This document shows positions 35,020 to 42,578 of a stretch of DNA of 64,000 bases, piece by piece. The stretch lies in NCBI RefSeq assembly GCF_001434115.1, contig NZ_AZDW01000013.1:248001-312000 (forward strand), written 5' to 3'. The number at the start of each line of letters is the position of its first letter. Within the stretch, counting starts at the first letter, position 1. The DNA is from Levilactobacillus zymae DSM 19395 (GTDB lineage: Bacteria > Bacillota > Bacilli > Lactobacillales > Lactobacillaceae). Below the pieces are notes generated by a model. That model saw only the letters and a program-made list of their open reading frames with translations, did not search any database and was not told where the DNA came from. Made by a program: the position numbers and the translations under genes.

Positions 35020-35421
35020 CTAATTTTTATGATTGACACAATGCTTTTTTAACCATTCCGCGAGGGTTAACATAATTTCTTCATTATCAGGACTGTTGGT
35101 CACGCTTAGAATCAAACTTTCCCCCTCATCGCTGGTAAACGAGAGGCGATAACCGTTAACTTTTAAAAAGGTCAATCCCGCTAGTAACGCCGTTCGTTTA
35201 TTACCATCCTGGAAAATATGCTTCTTCGTAATTTTCTGGATAATGAATGCCGCTTTGATCCAGATATTAGGATAGAGGACGCGGCCAAACAGAACTTGGC
35301 CAGGTTGCTCAACCACAATATCCAATCCTTGAGGATACTGGACACCAACGACCGAACTATTGGCCTTGCGTAAAACCAGTTGATTAATGCTAATGTATTC
35401 TTCTCGCGTTAAGTAAATCAT
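35020..35421 (-). CDS. Doc-type (death-on-curing) toxin, Fic/Doc fold
   Basis: A 133-residue protein with the Doc motif HIFQDGNKRT (H68 to R76, form HxFxDGNKR). Doc proteins phosphorylate EF-Tu and stop translation. It lacks the second arginine of AMPylating Fic proteins, as expected. ATG overlaps the stop of the antitoxin gene by 4 nt, and it ends close to a palindromic terminator. The pair is AT-richer than its surroundings, suggesting transfer. Confidence 0.88.
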   Translation of the reverse strand: MIYLTREEYISINQLVLRKANSSVVGVQYPQGLDIVVEQPGQVLFGRVLYPNIWIKAAFIIQKITKKHIFQDGNKRTALLAGLTFLKVNGYRLSFTSDEGESLILSVTNSPDNEEIMLTLAEWLKKHCVNHKN

Positions 35422-35672
35422 AGATCTTCCAACCGTTTCATCAAGTCAGCGTGTTCATCAAATAATTCGTTAGCGGCTTCTAAAATATTAGGACGAGTCG
35501 TTTTAACCTTTTTAAAGGTAATGGACTGACCATCTGGCGAAACTACTTTTTCGAATTTTGTCTGGTCATCCACGTCTAGAAACTCCCGATCCTTTTTAGA
35601 CACCCGAAAAGCATAAGAATTTCCATTTTTAAATAATTTAACTTCTTGAGTGAGGTCGTCAGGATTAATCAT
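35418..35672 (-). CDS. Antitoxin of the Doc pair (AbrB/MazE-like)
   Basis: An 84-residue protein. Residues 6-30 look like a SpoVT/AbrB-type swapped-hairpin DNA-binding domain (VKLFKNGNSYAFRVSKKDRE), and the C-terminus is two helices (ILEAANELFDEHADLMKRL) that could bind the toxin. Real Doc antitoxins (Phd) have another fold, so this is a swapped partner, though such pairs occur. ATG 35672 is used because AAGGTGGG lies upstream; the in-frame upstream extension has no ribosome site. Confidence 0.75.
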   Translation of the reverse strand: MINPDDLTQEVKLFKNGNSYAFRVSKKDREFLDVDDQTKFEKVVSPDGQSITFKKVKTTRPNILEAANELFDEHADLMKRLEDL

Positions 35673-35792
35673 GAGAAATCCCACCTTTCTTCGTGTGTAC
35701 ATATTATAACAAAATACAGACGAAGTCTATCGAAACATCCTTTATTTTATGAACTAGTAGAATTATTCACTAGTCTCGATCACTTTATTGGA

Positions 35793-35940
35793 AAAATAAA
35801 CGGACCTCGTCAGTCGAGACCCGTTAGAAAATCAATTGGTTTAAAATGAAATTGACTAGAAATTATTGTCGCTTAGTCAACGATATTTTCTTCACCTGTG
35901 CGAAATCTTGCCACTAAACACGCTATATTAACGGGCTTCA
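35793..35940 (-). pseudogene. Remnant of a second flavodoxin-fold reductase C-terminus with its terminator
   Basis: Bases 35837-35940 align by eye with the 3' end of 33754-34347: WQDFAQVKKISLTKRQ then stop and FLVNFILN, against WQNFAQVEKKSLAERQQLLANFKLK. The stop is again in a CAA position. At 35793-35826 there is a terminator-like hairpin (minus strand, TCTCG and CGAGG arms, T-rich end). The rest of the gene is gone. So a duplicated or related reductase gene decayed here. Confidence 0.55.
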
Positions 35941-36051
35941 AAGTGGTGATACTTCGGGAGTACTTAACTGAACGCCGTTACACATCTACTTATGGAAATG
36001 TCTATGTTGCTAAGCAGAATTCAGTCATAGTTGGACGAGAAAATTTTGAAG

Positions 36052-36525
36052 TTATTTAACGCGTAAATAAAGTTCAGTTAGCCGGTTAGGTTGAGCAATA
36101 GTAATATGGTTTTTTGATACTACATGAATCGTAAGGTTAAGCACTTTAGAATACACGTTTAACCTATCACGTCCTGTATATATAGCGCTACCTTTAATTT
36201 GGTATTTCTTTTTTGATAACTGCTTATATTTTATATGTGTATACGGCGCCGCAACACCGACGTAATTAATCTTTTTATGCTTATTAAGCATTACGGAAAT
36301 CTGACTAGCAAAGGAATTCGTTAAATAGAATCGAGATTCTCTATATCCAGTAAAGTGCTTTCTTTTAGAATCGTCATAGTTTTTAAAAGCCCCACCATCC
36401 CATTTACCCCTGAGAGTTTTGGGAACGCCCTTGTGCCAGGTCGCGGCTTGAGCAATGTTAGGAACACAAAAGACAATGGACCACATAATGGCTAAAGCCA
36501 TGATTATTTTTAGTGATTTTTTCAT
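36052..36525 (-). CDS. Secreted protein of unknown function
   Basis: A 157-residue protein with a signal peptide (MKKSLKIIMALAIMWSIVFC, cleavage near AQAA-TW at 28). The mature part is lysine- and tyrosine-rich with WHKGVPKTLRGKWDG at its start, a pattern seen in small secreted lactobacillus proteins of unknown role. It is translated by a 4-nt overlap (ATGA) with the metalloprotease gene, so both are likely made and exported together. Base use is more AT-rich than average for the window. Confidence 0.7.
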   Translation of the reverse strand: MKKSLKIIMALAIMWSIVFCVPNIAQAATWHKGVPKTLRGKWDGGAFKNYDDSKRKHFTGYRESRFYLTNSFASQISVMLNKHKKINYVGVAAPYTHIKYKQLSKKKYQIKGSAIYTGRDRLNVYSKVLNLTIHVVSKNHITIAQPNRLTELYLRVK

Positions 36526-37151
36526 TTGATTGGTAACCCCTTATAAATAATCTTAAGACCTGCAATATCAGATTTTGATAATTTTGATGCCCGCCAGTAA
36601 TTCATAACTGAATCGGGATCACTAAAATTATGAGCCAGGCCTAATGCATGTCCGGTTTCATGAACGGCGACTTGACGCGAGTAAGACGGATGAGCTCGAT
36701 TCATGGCGGCGATATAAGGATCATGGGTTACGGTAGTTCCTTTGTAGTCAATGTGGGTATTAATATTACCGGGGCCACCATGACCAGAAGCATCCAAACC
36801 ATTTTCCTTCTTTTCATTGGTGTACATTCCAAAACGTAAAACTTGATGACGACCTGTTTGAGATGGTTTCATAGATGCTGGCTTAGGTTTTAAGTACACA
36901 ACTTTAGTGCGATTAAAATCTTTGATTGCATATCTGAAAGCTGATTTGGCCTTAGCTGGCATTTGTGAATCAAAGTAGTAATAGTATGTACGATTAAAAT
37001 GATTTTTGGAATATAACGGAGTAGTTGGTATTGTGCCTAATTTGAAGGGTTTAATTGAAAAACTATAGTCTGCTTTTGCCGATATGTTGTCGAATTGACA
37101 AAATAGTCCTAGCACTAGTATCCCTAAACCAAAGGCGTACTTTTTTAACAA
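36522..37151 (-). CDS. Matrixin-like secreted zinc metalloprotease
   Basis: A 209-residue exported protease. A hydrophobic start (residues 5-25) serves as signal peptide. The zinc site is HETGHALGLAH (HExxHxxGxxH, near residue 170), followed by Met-turn DSVMNYW. HNF-DP spacing is typical of matrixins. A related protein ends at base 290. I use TTG 37151 because GGGAGTG lies 6 nt before it; a GTG at 37160 touches that ribosome site and is less likely. The substrate may be a surface protein or the co-encoded partner (inference). Confidence 0.8.
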   Translation of the reverse strand: MLKKYAFGLGILVLGLFCQFDNISAKADYSFSIKPFKLGTIPTTPLYSKNHFNRTYYYYFDSQMPAKAKSAFRYAIKDFNRTKVVYLKPKPASMKPSQTGRHQVLRFGMYTNEKKENGLDASGHGGPGNINTHIDYKGTTVTHDPYIAAMNRAHPSYSRQVAVHETGHALGLAHNFSDPDSVMNYWRASKLSKSDIAGLKIIYKGLPIK

Positions 37152-37543
37152 ATAAATCACTCCCTATTGATATTAAGATCCCTATATAGTAAATTTTATC
37201 ACATATTCTATTGGTTTAGACCTACACTGTAACCTAAAGTAGTCGATTTATTACTGCGAATATAAGGTTATTGAAGCCAATAAGCTCGAAAAATTTAGTG
37301 AATTAGATATAGTGAGCTTCAAGGCTATTTAATATCATACTCAAAAAAGCGGTCAGTTGGCCGCTTTTGGGGTTTTAGAGTATTTAATAGATTTATCTAA
37401 TTATCCTTATACATATCTAACTCTATGACAGCAAACCGTCAGTTTTTTAATTTATTGATTAACGCCACAGTAATATCAGATGCTATATTGCAATGAACGA
37501 ATAATCTTATCAAATTCAATCAAAAGCGTGGGTTGACTTAAAC
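37152..37543. other. Intergenic, with a terminator at 37345-37368
   Basis: About 390 bp, AT-rich. The only clear element is a hairpin AAAAGCGG and CCGCTTTT at 37345-37368, minus-strand T run following, which ends the dehydrogenase/aminotransferase operon some 175 nt after its last stop. A short plus-strand open run at 37260-37328 has no start or ribosome site. I see no gene here. Confidence 0.6.
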
Positions 37544-38536
37544 TTAAATCGTGTGTTCGCTGGTCCCGCCCTGCACGATAGTCAACACGTCGTCGAGACT
37601 AATGTCGACCATGTTCTTGACGGCCAGGTTGGTGTAAAAGCCCACGTGCGGGGTAATCATCACGTTAGGCATCTGCATCAACTGGGCAATCAACGGGTCC
37701 TGTAACACGTCGTCGGAGTGGTCCTGGTTAAATAACGCCGCTTCGCCTTCGACCGTGTCGAGCGCCGCCCCGGCCAGTTCCCCGGCCTTTAAGGCGGCGA
37801 CCAAATCGGCCGTCACGATGACCGGTCCCCGTGAGGCGTTGACCACGAAGGCGTCATTTTTCATCTGCTTGAACGCGGCTGCGTCTAATAAGCCCTGCGA
37901 CGTGGGGTTCAGGTCCACGTGGAGGTCCACCACGTCGGCTTGGCGTAACAGGTCTTCTTTCGTATCTACATAGGTCAACACGTCCGTTAATTCGGCGTGG
38001 TGGACCGGGTCAAAGGCAATTACCTTGGCGCCTAACCCGTGGAACAACCGGGCGGCCACGCCCCCAATGCGGCCGGCCCCGATGATGCCGACCGTTAACG
38101 AGCGAATCTCGCGGGCCTGCAGCCCGGCCCACTGGAAGTTCTGCTGGCCGATGCGCCGGTCGAACAGTTCCAGGTTGCGAATCAACCGCATGGTCTGGGC
38201 AACCGCCATTTCGGCCACCGAATTCGGGGAATAGGCCGGCACGTTGGTCACCGTTAACCCGGCCGCCTTGGCCGCCGCCACGTCGATGGTGTCCACTCCC
38301 GCGGTCCGGCTGGTCAGTTGCTTAAGGCCCCAGTCGGCTAACTGCTGGTAGACGCTGGGGTCATCCCCGATGGCACTACGTTGTTGGATGATCAGGCCGT
38401 CGTACCCCTGGGCCAGGTGGGCGGTGTCCGGGTGAAACTCCAAGTCGTTGGTATCGACCTGGACCTGATGCCGGTCCGCCCAGTCGTGAATGGCGGCCTG
38501 TTCGTCGGGCCGTACGCTGTACATTAAAATTTTCAT
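37544..38536 (-). CDS. D-2-hydroxyacid dehydrogenase (D-LDH-like)
   Basis: A 330-residue NAD-dependent enzyme. The cofactor loop is GIIGAGRIGG near residue 150, the substrate arginine is in NASRGPVI near 232, the catalytic glutamate region is GAALDTVEGE near 257, and the histidine is in ITPHVGFYT near 296. D-LDH-type enzymes reduce 2-oxoacids; in lactobacilli this branch makes phenyllactate or hydroxyisocaproate. It begins 2 nt after the aminotransferase stop, so the pair works on the same oxoacids: transamination then reduction. Both follow the attenuator-like leader. Confidence 0.92.
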   Translation of the reverse strand: MKILMYSVRPDEQAAIHDWADRHQVQVDTNDLEFHPDTAHLAQGYDGLIIQQRSAIGDDPSVYQQLADWGLKQLTSRTAGVDTIDVAAAKAAGLTVTNVPAYSPNSVAEMAVAQTMRLIRNLELFDRRIGQQNFQWAGLQAREIRSLTVGIIGAGRIGGVAARLFHGLGAKVIAFDPVHHAELTDVLTYVDTKEDLLRQADVVDLHVDLNPTSQGLLDAAAFKQMKNDAFVVNASRGPVIVTADLVAALKAGELAGAALDTVEGEAALFNQDHSDDVLQDPLIAQLMQMPNVMITPHVGFYTNLAVKNMVDISLDDVLTIVQGGTSEHTI

Positions 38537-38538
38537 CG

Positions 38539-39738
38539 TTACGATTCCTCCTTGGTTAAGCCCTTCGCCGCCACGTAGGCCGTCATCCGTTCGACGGCCG
38601 TTTTCAAGTCGGCCATGGAAGCGGCGTAACTGATCCGCACGTAGCCTTCCCCACCGGGGCCAAACGAACTCCCGGGAATCAACGCCACGCGGGCCTCGTG
38701 GGCCAGTTCGCGACAGAAGGCCATACTGTCTTGCGGCAGGCCAGCCGGAATCTTACTGAAGAGGTAGAACGCCCCTTCCGGTTTCGCCGACTTGAACCCA
38801 ATCTGGTCCAGCGCGGCCACCAGGTAATCGCGGCGCGCCTGGTATTCCTGTTTCATTTTTTGTCCGTCATCGAGACCGTTAGCCAGCGCTTCGGTCGCCG
38901 CGGCTTGGGCGTTCGTGGTGGTCGACGTGATCGTGAATTGGTGAATCTTGCCCAGTTGGGCCGTGATGGCCTTTGGCGCACACATCAGGCCGATCCGCCA
39001 ACCGGTCATCGCGTGGGACTTGGAGACCCCGTTAAGCAGAATGGTCTGGTCCGGCAGGTACTGCGCAATCGACACGTGGGTCGCCCCGTAGGTCAGTTCG
39101 CTGTAAATCTCGTCGGACAAAACGAAGACCGGTTTATCGGCCAAGACGGCGGCTAACGCCTGCAGGTCGGCGGCTCGGTAAGTCACCCCGGTCGGGTTAG
39201 ACGGGAAGTTGAGCACGACGGCCTTGGTCTTGGGATGGGCGGCCAGGGTGGCTTTCAGCTTTTCGGGTGTTAAGACGAAACCGTCCGCCGAGGTATCCAT
39301 GAAGACCGGCACGGCCCCGTTGACCTGCGCCACGGCGATGTACAGTGGGAAAATCGGCGTGGGGATCAGGACCTCGTCGCCGGGATTTAGGATCGATGTT
39401 AACGCCGTGTAGATTCCCTCGGTGGCCCCGGCCGTGACGATGACTTCGGTGGCCGGGTCGTAGTGCAGGTCGTATTTGGTGGCTAAGAAGTTCGCCGCGG
39501 CCTGCCGCAACGCCGGCGTCCCGTTCGATGGTGCGTAGTGGCTCTCGTTGTTTTCGATACTGCGGATGGCAGCCTGTTTGACGTGTTCGGGTGTGTTGAA
39601 ATCGGGCTCGCCCAGCGTCAAGCGGACGATACCGGGGATGTTGGCGATTTCGGCGTTGAAGGCCAAGATGTCGGACGGTTGAATTCCGGCGATGGCACGA
39701 TTCATGTGGTGGGTTAAACTTTCGGGACTAATGGACAT
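38539..39738 (-). CDS. PLP-dependent aminotransferase class I/II (aromatic/PatA-like)
   Basis: A 399-residue aminotransferase. The PLP lysine is in NGVSKSHAMTGWRIG near 238, the PLP-contact aspartate in LSDEIYSELTYG near 206, and the family's NFPSNPTG near 175. Of subgroup I-gamma type (aromatic or branched substrates). It makes 2-oxoacids that the next gene can reduce. I take ATG 39738, which has GAGGAGG 9 nt upstream; the ATG at 39744 is too close to it. A leader with two terminator-like elements precedes it. Confidence 0.92.
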   Translation of the reverse strand: MSISPESLTHHMNRAIAGIQPSDILAFNAEIANIPGIVRLTLGEPDFNTPEHVKQAAIRSIENNESHYAPSNGTPALRQAAANFLATKYDLHYDPATEVIVTAGATEGIYTALTSILNPGDEVLIPTPIFPLYIAVAQVNGAVPVFMDTSADGFVLTPEKLKATLAAHPKTKAVVLNFPSNPTGVTYRAADLQALAAVLADKPVFVLSDEIYSELTYGATHVSIAQYLPDQTILLNGVSKSHAMTGWRIGLMCAPKAITAQLGKIHQFTITSTTTNAQAAATEALANGLDDGQKMKQEYQARRDYLVAALDQIGFKSAKPEGAFYLFSKIPAGLPQDSMAFCRELAHEARVALIPGSSFGPGGEGYVRISYAASMADLKTAVERMTAYVAAKGLTKEES

Positions 39739-39789
39739 AAACATTCCTCCTCAGATTGTGGATCAATGATGGCCGCGACATGACCAATT

Positions 39790-40049
39790 AAAAAACACAC
39801 CCTTAGCTGGTTAAACCAAGGGTGTGTTGCTTAAAAATCTGATGATGACACCCCTGGATTGAAATACATCCATGGGCGTTGGGACCTCACAAAAAACCTT
39901 TGGCACGCCGCATCGATGCAAAGCACAGAATCGTGTTTGCACCTCAGTAGCGGGCACAAACACTAGCGAAAATACCAAAGGGCGAAACGCGAGTTACCGT
40001 TTAACGTGATTCCCAATAATGTCATATGATGAGCTCCTCATTAATTCTT
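39790..40049 (-). promoter_or_regulatory. Structured attenuator-like leader of the aminotransferase operon
   Basis: Transcribed leader of about 260 nt. In order: a 20-codon ORF (39963-40025); a hairpin GTGTTTGTGCC/GGTGCAAACAC (39933-39963); a stem of CCTTTGGTA (39973-39981) with TGCCAAAGG (39897-39905) followed by six U; hairpin CCATGGAT/ATCCAGGG (about 39852-39876); and a last terminator AACACACCCTT/AAGGGTGTGTT plus U run (39790-39828). GGGGTGT (39848-39854) can pair with ACACACC of that terminator and so act as antiterminator. No T-box or SAM consensus is visible. Exact fold is my hand pairing. Confidence 0.65.
39963..40025 (-). CDS. Candidate leader peptide with W-Y-F run
   Basis: A 20-residue ORF, MTLLGITLNGNSRFALWYFR, with GAGGAG 8-10 nt upstream and a strong promoter before it. 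It ends with Phe-Ala-Leu-Trp-Tyr-Phe-Arg, so all three aromatic residues are adjacent. The codons for Ala-Leu-Trp-Tyr form the 5' arm of the first terminator-like stem, so a ribosome stalled there would stop that stem from forming. This is the logic of classical amino-acid attenuators. Function is inference. Confidence 0.55.
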   Translation of the reverse strand: MTLLGITLNGNSRFALWYFR

Positions 40050-40055
40050 AATCTA

Positions 40056-40084
40056 ACTATAATGTTCTGCCCGGTCCCTGTCAA
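40056..40084 (-). promoter_or_regulatory. Promoter of the aminotransferase operon
   Basis: -35 TTGACA (40079-40084), 17-nt spacer, -10 TATAGT (40056-40061), minus strand. Start expected near 40049. Confidence 0.8.
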
Positions 40085-40096
40085 GGTCGGTTAAGG

Positions 40097-40519
40097 TTAA
40101 CCGGGATTGATCTGGTCGATGCCCTTGATCCGCAGGTCGGCCAGACTCGCCAACGGTTCGGGGTAACGCATGATGAGTCGGGTCAGGCCTTGAACTTCCT
40201 TGACCTGCAGCATTTGGCACTGGACCAGGATGGCCACGTCGGCGTCAAAGTCGCTGCGGTCGATCCCGTCCCAGTCCCGACTAAAGGTGTCGTCGTGCAC
40301 CACCGCATAAGGGACGTGCGTCTTCTTGGTGGTCTTATTACCGTACAGGGCGTGGAACAGGATGACGCCCCACCGCCGACCGGCGCGGGCGGTCAGCGTC
40401 GCAAACTTCTCGGGGTCGGTCTTTTGCACGTTGGCGGGACTGACCGCGATAAAGGACGCGTTGGGGTCCGGGTTGATGGTCTTCAGGTAGGCAAAGTAAT
40501 CACGATATTTTCGTTGCAT
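40097..40519 (-). CDS. Conserved-looking cytoplasmic protein of unknown function
   Basis: A 140-residue protein without signal or membrane segment. Recognisable features are WGVILFHALYGNKTTKK and AVVHDDTFSRDWDGIDRSDF, repeated helical/strand alternation. I do not recognise the family. ATG follows GAGAGGACC. It ends just before the promoter of the aminotransferase operon and is a separate transcript. Confidence 0.6.
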   Translation of the reverse strand: MQRKYRDYFAYLKTINPDPNASFIAVSPANVQKTDPEKFATLTARAGRRWGVILFHALYGNKTTKKTHVPYAVVHDDTFSRDWDGIDRSDFDADVAILVQCQMLQVKEVQGLTRLIMRYPEPLASLADLRIKGIDQINPG

Positions 40520-40625
40520 GGGTAAGGTCCTCTCTTTTGGTGAAGTGTTAGTTCTTTTATAGCAGGTTTTAGGGGGCGCTGTAAAGGGCTGGATTTATTA
40601 AAAAGTCTAGGTTGAATTTAAAATT

Positions 40626-40655
40626 AAAAAGAACCCAATTCAATGAATTAGATTC
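40626..40655 (-). terminator. Terminator of the phosphatase gene
   Basis: GAATCTAATTC and GAATTGGGTTC arms followed by TTTTTAATTT on the minus strand; 3' half identical to the S-layer gene terminator at 3226-3258. Confidence 0.8.
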
Positions 40656-40709
40656 TATTCTTAATCAGCCTAGAAATATATAGTTATAATCTCGTAATGA
40701 GGTATTTGC

Positions 40710-42257
40710 TTATGCTTTGATCAACTTCACAAAGTTCTTTTGAATCCAACGTAGGTGTCCACGTGGACTTTTGATTTGATAGAAAGTTTTAACCTTGCCA
40801 TTAACTTTAATTTTAGCCGTCTTCATTAATTTCCACTTGGCCTTAGGGTGAAATCCGGTTTTCCCTGATTGGCCAACTTTATGTTTAAGCTTCATATCAT
40901 AGAAGTAGGCTCGATGCCCCTTTAAGTGAACAAATTGAGCCCTTTTAATCTTCTTCACAGATATAATTTTAACCTTAGTCCGTGCTTTCTTATGTTTTGT
41001 AGCCTTCTGAGTTGGTTGGCTTACGGTACTTGAATTTACTTTATTAGAAGTACCAATTGATTGATTTTCAGTAATTGGTTTCTTAATCGATTCAATTACT
41101 TTATTAGCAGGTTTAGGCTCTGATGGTACAACATTTACCGATGTATTAGGTGTTACTACGTTAGGGGTAGATGGTGCCGGATAAGCTGTATTTTTACCAT
41201 CATTAGAAACTAAGTATTTAGATTTCAGTAGCTCCTGTTGTTTGGGTGAAAAGTCCAGTGCCTTGGTGATATAGTTTTGCATGTCACCATAATATTCTTT
41301 GATTTCACGATAATATTCCTTGATCCAGCTATAATCAACGTGATGCCAATATGAATCTGACAACATATAATCGTAAGCAGCCGTTTTAGGATCAATCCCC
41401 AGCGCTGACATCAAGATGAAACTGGCAATACCTGTCCGGTCTTTGCCTGAAGAACAATGAAATAGTGTAGCACCTGAATTAGTAAGCAATCTATTAAGAA
41501 ATGTATGGTATGCATCTAGCGAGGTCTTACTAAATTCTACTTGATGATTATAAAAGCCGCCACCCTGTGCTGGTGTTGGATTATCAGGAAACATTCCATT
41601 TGCATCGGTATTAAATCCATTGTCAGCAGTATCACCTAGAACTGAAAGATTTTCCCAGGAAACGCCAGCAATTTTTCTATCCGGTCGGCTATTAATTTGT
41701 CCCGGAGTTCGTAAATCAATAATATGCTTTAAGCCGTCTTTTAATAGAATTTGCATACCCGTATCTGATAATTTATCCAAAGATTCCGAGCGAATTAACT
41801 GATTAGACCTGATTTTCCATTTTTTATTGGCCGTTACATAGCCACCTAAGTCACGATCGTTAGTTAAACCGGTCCCTTTAATCCGGGCCCCTGGCTGACC
41901 ATCTGTTGGAATGACCAACACGGAAACACCATAACCATCGACCTTGTCTTTATCATTAGTTATTTCACCAATATCTGACAGTTTGTCTGGTAATGGTGCC
42001 CATACGCTGGGATCTAGAGTGGGATTTACTTTGGGCTTAGCTTTCTTTTTATCAGTTATCCCGCTATTGTTAGCTGGCTGTTTAGCAGATGGACTATTTT
42101 GTTTTTTACTTGAATCCTTATTCGATGCACTCGTATCATTCTTCTCAACAGGTTGTTGGCTAGTTGCTGCCAGTGTGGAAACAATTGGCATTCCAGCACT
42201 AGTTAAAGTCAAGGTTAGCATTGCGACACTTAACGTACGCTGTAATCTATGATTCAT
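40710..42257 (-). CDS. Secreted tyrosine phosphatase with wall-binding C-terminus
   Basis: A 515-residue exported protein. A signal peptide ends near LAATS (31), followed by a lysine/serine-rich linker. A Y_phosphatase3-type domain (about 95-330) has the C-x5-R active site HCSSGKDRTG with C268 and R274, and the RDLGG element near 135. The C-terminus (from 430) is a KxRRxRV-like SH3/GW module for wall attachment (KGHRAYFYDMKLKHKVGQSG). Family members in Listeria and mycobacteria dephosphorylate phospho-tyrosine or phosphoinositides. The gene is AT-rich, unlike its neighbours, and stands alone. Confidence 0.85.
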   Translation of the reverse strand: MNHRLQRTLSVAMLTLTLTSAGMPIVSTLAATSQQPVEKNDTSASNKDSSKKQNSPSAKQPANNSGITDKKKAKPKVNPTLDPSVWAPLPDKLSDIGEITNDKDKVDGYGVSVLVIPTDGQPGARIKGTGLTNDRDLGGYVTANKKWKIRSNQLIRSESLDKLSDTGMQILLKDGLKHIIDLRTPGQINSRPDRKIAGVSWENLSVLGDTADNGFNTDANGMFPDNPTPAQGGGFYNHQVEFSKTSLDAYHTFLNRLLTNSGATLFHCSSGKDRTGIASFILMSALGIDPKTAAYDYMLSDSYWHHVDYSWIKEYYREIKEYYGDMQNYITKALDFSPKQQELLKSKYLVSNDGKNTAYPAPSTPNVVTPNTSVNVVPSEPKPANKVIESIKKPITENQSIGTSNKVNSSTVSQPTQKATKHKKARTKVKIISVKKIKRAQFVHLKGHRAYFYDMKLKHKVGQSGKTGFHPKAKWKLMKTAKIKVNGKVKTFYQIKSPRGHLRWIQKNFVKLIKA

Positions 42258-42578
42258 AACTTAAGCCTCCGGATATTGTATTTTAGTACATTTTAAGTAT
42301 GACAAACTGATGTTTAAATATTGTATAAGCAACGTATTTATTGCGTAAAGCAAATATTTTGTCGATTTTGAAATCGCTTTAATAAAATTCAATATTGTTT
42401 TATTTGTAAATTCGGAAGTATTAAATTCAAATCATCCAAAACAGGATTCATTTTTAATTTAATGAATCCTGTTTTGCGGATAATGCAATTGATCCTTTCA
42501 TTTAACCAAAAACGAGCACCGCCCAACCTGATAACCATATCAGGTCGAACTGTGCTCGTTGACTAACGTTTAAACGGT
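42258..42578. other. Intergenic, AT-rich, with hairpins
   Basis: 320 bp upstream of the phosphatase gene. It contains its promoter region, a 15-bp perfect inverted repeat at 42438-42475 (AAAACAGGATTCATT and AATGAATCCTGTTTT, 8-nt spacer), and the terminator of the next gene at 42507-42560 (GAGCAC and GTGCTC arms, CCTGAT/ATCAGG top). I see no gene. Confidence 0.6.

Noticed and set aside
39790-40049. T-box, SAM or cobalamin riboswitch before the aminotransferase
   Set aside because: CCCGCTACTG resembles part of a cobalamin riboswitch and a T-box was considered, but the T-box GGNACCGCG element, the SAM-I core and the B12 box are all missing.
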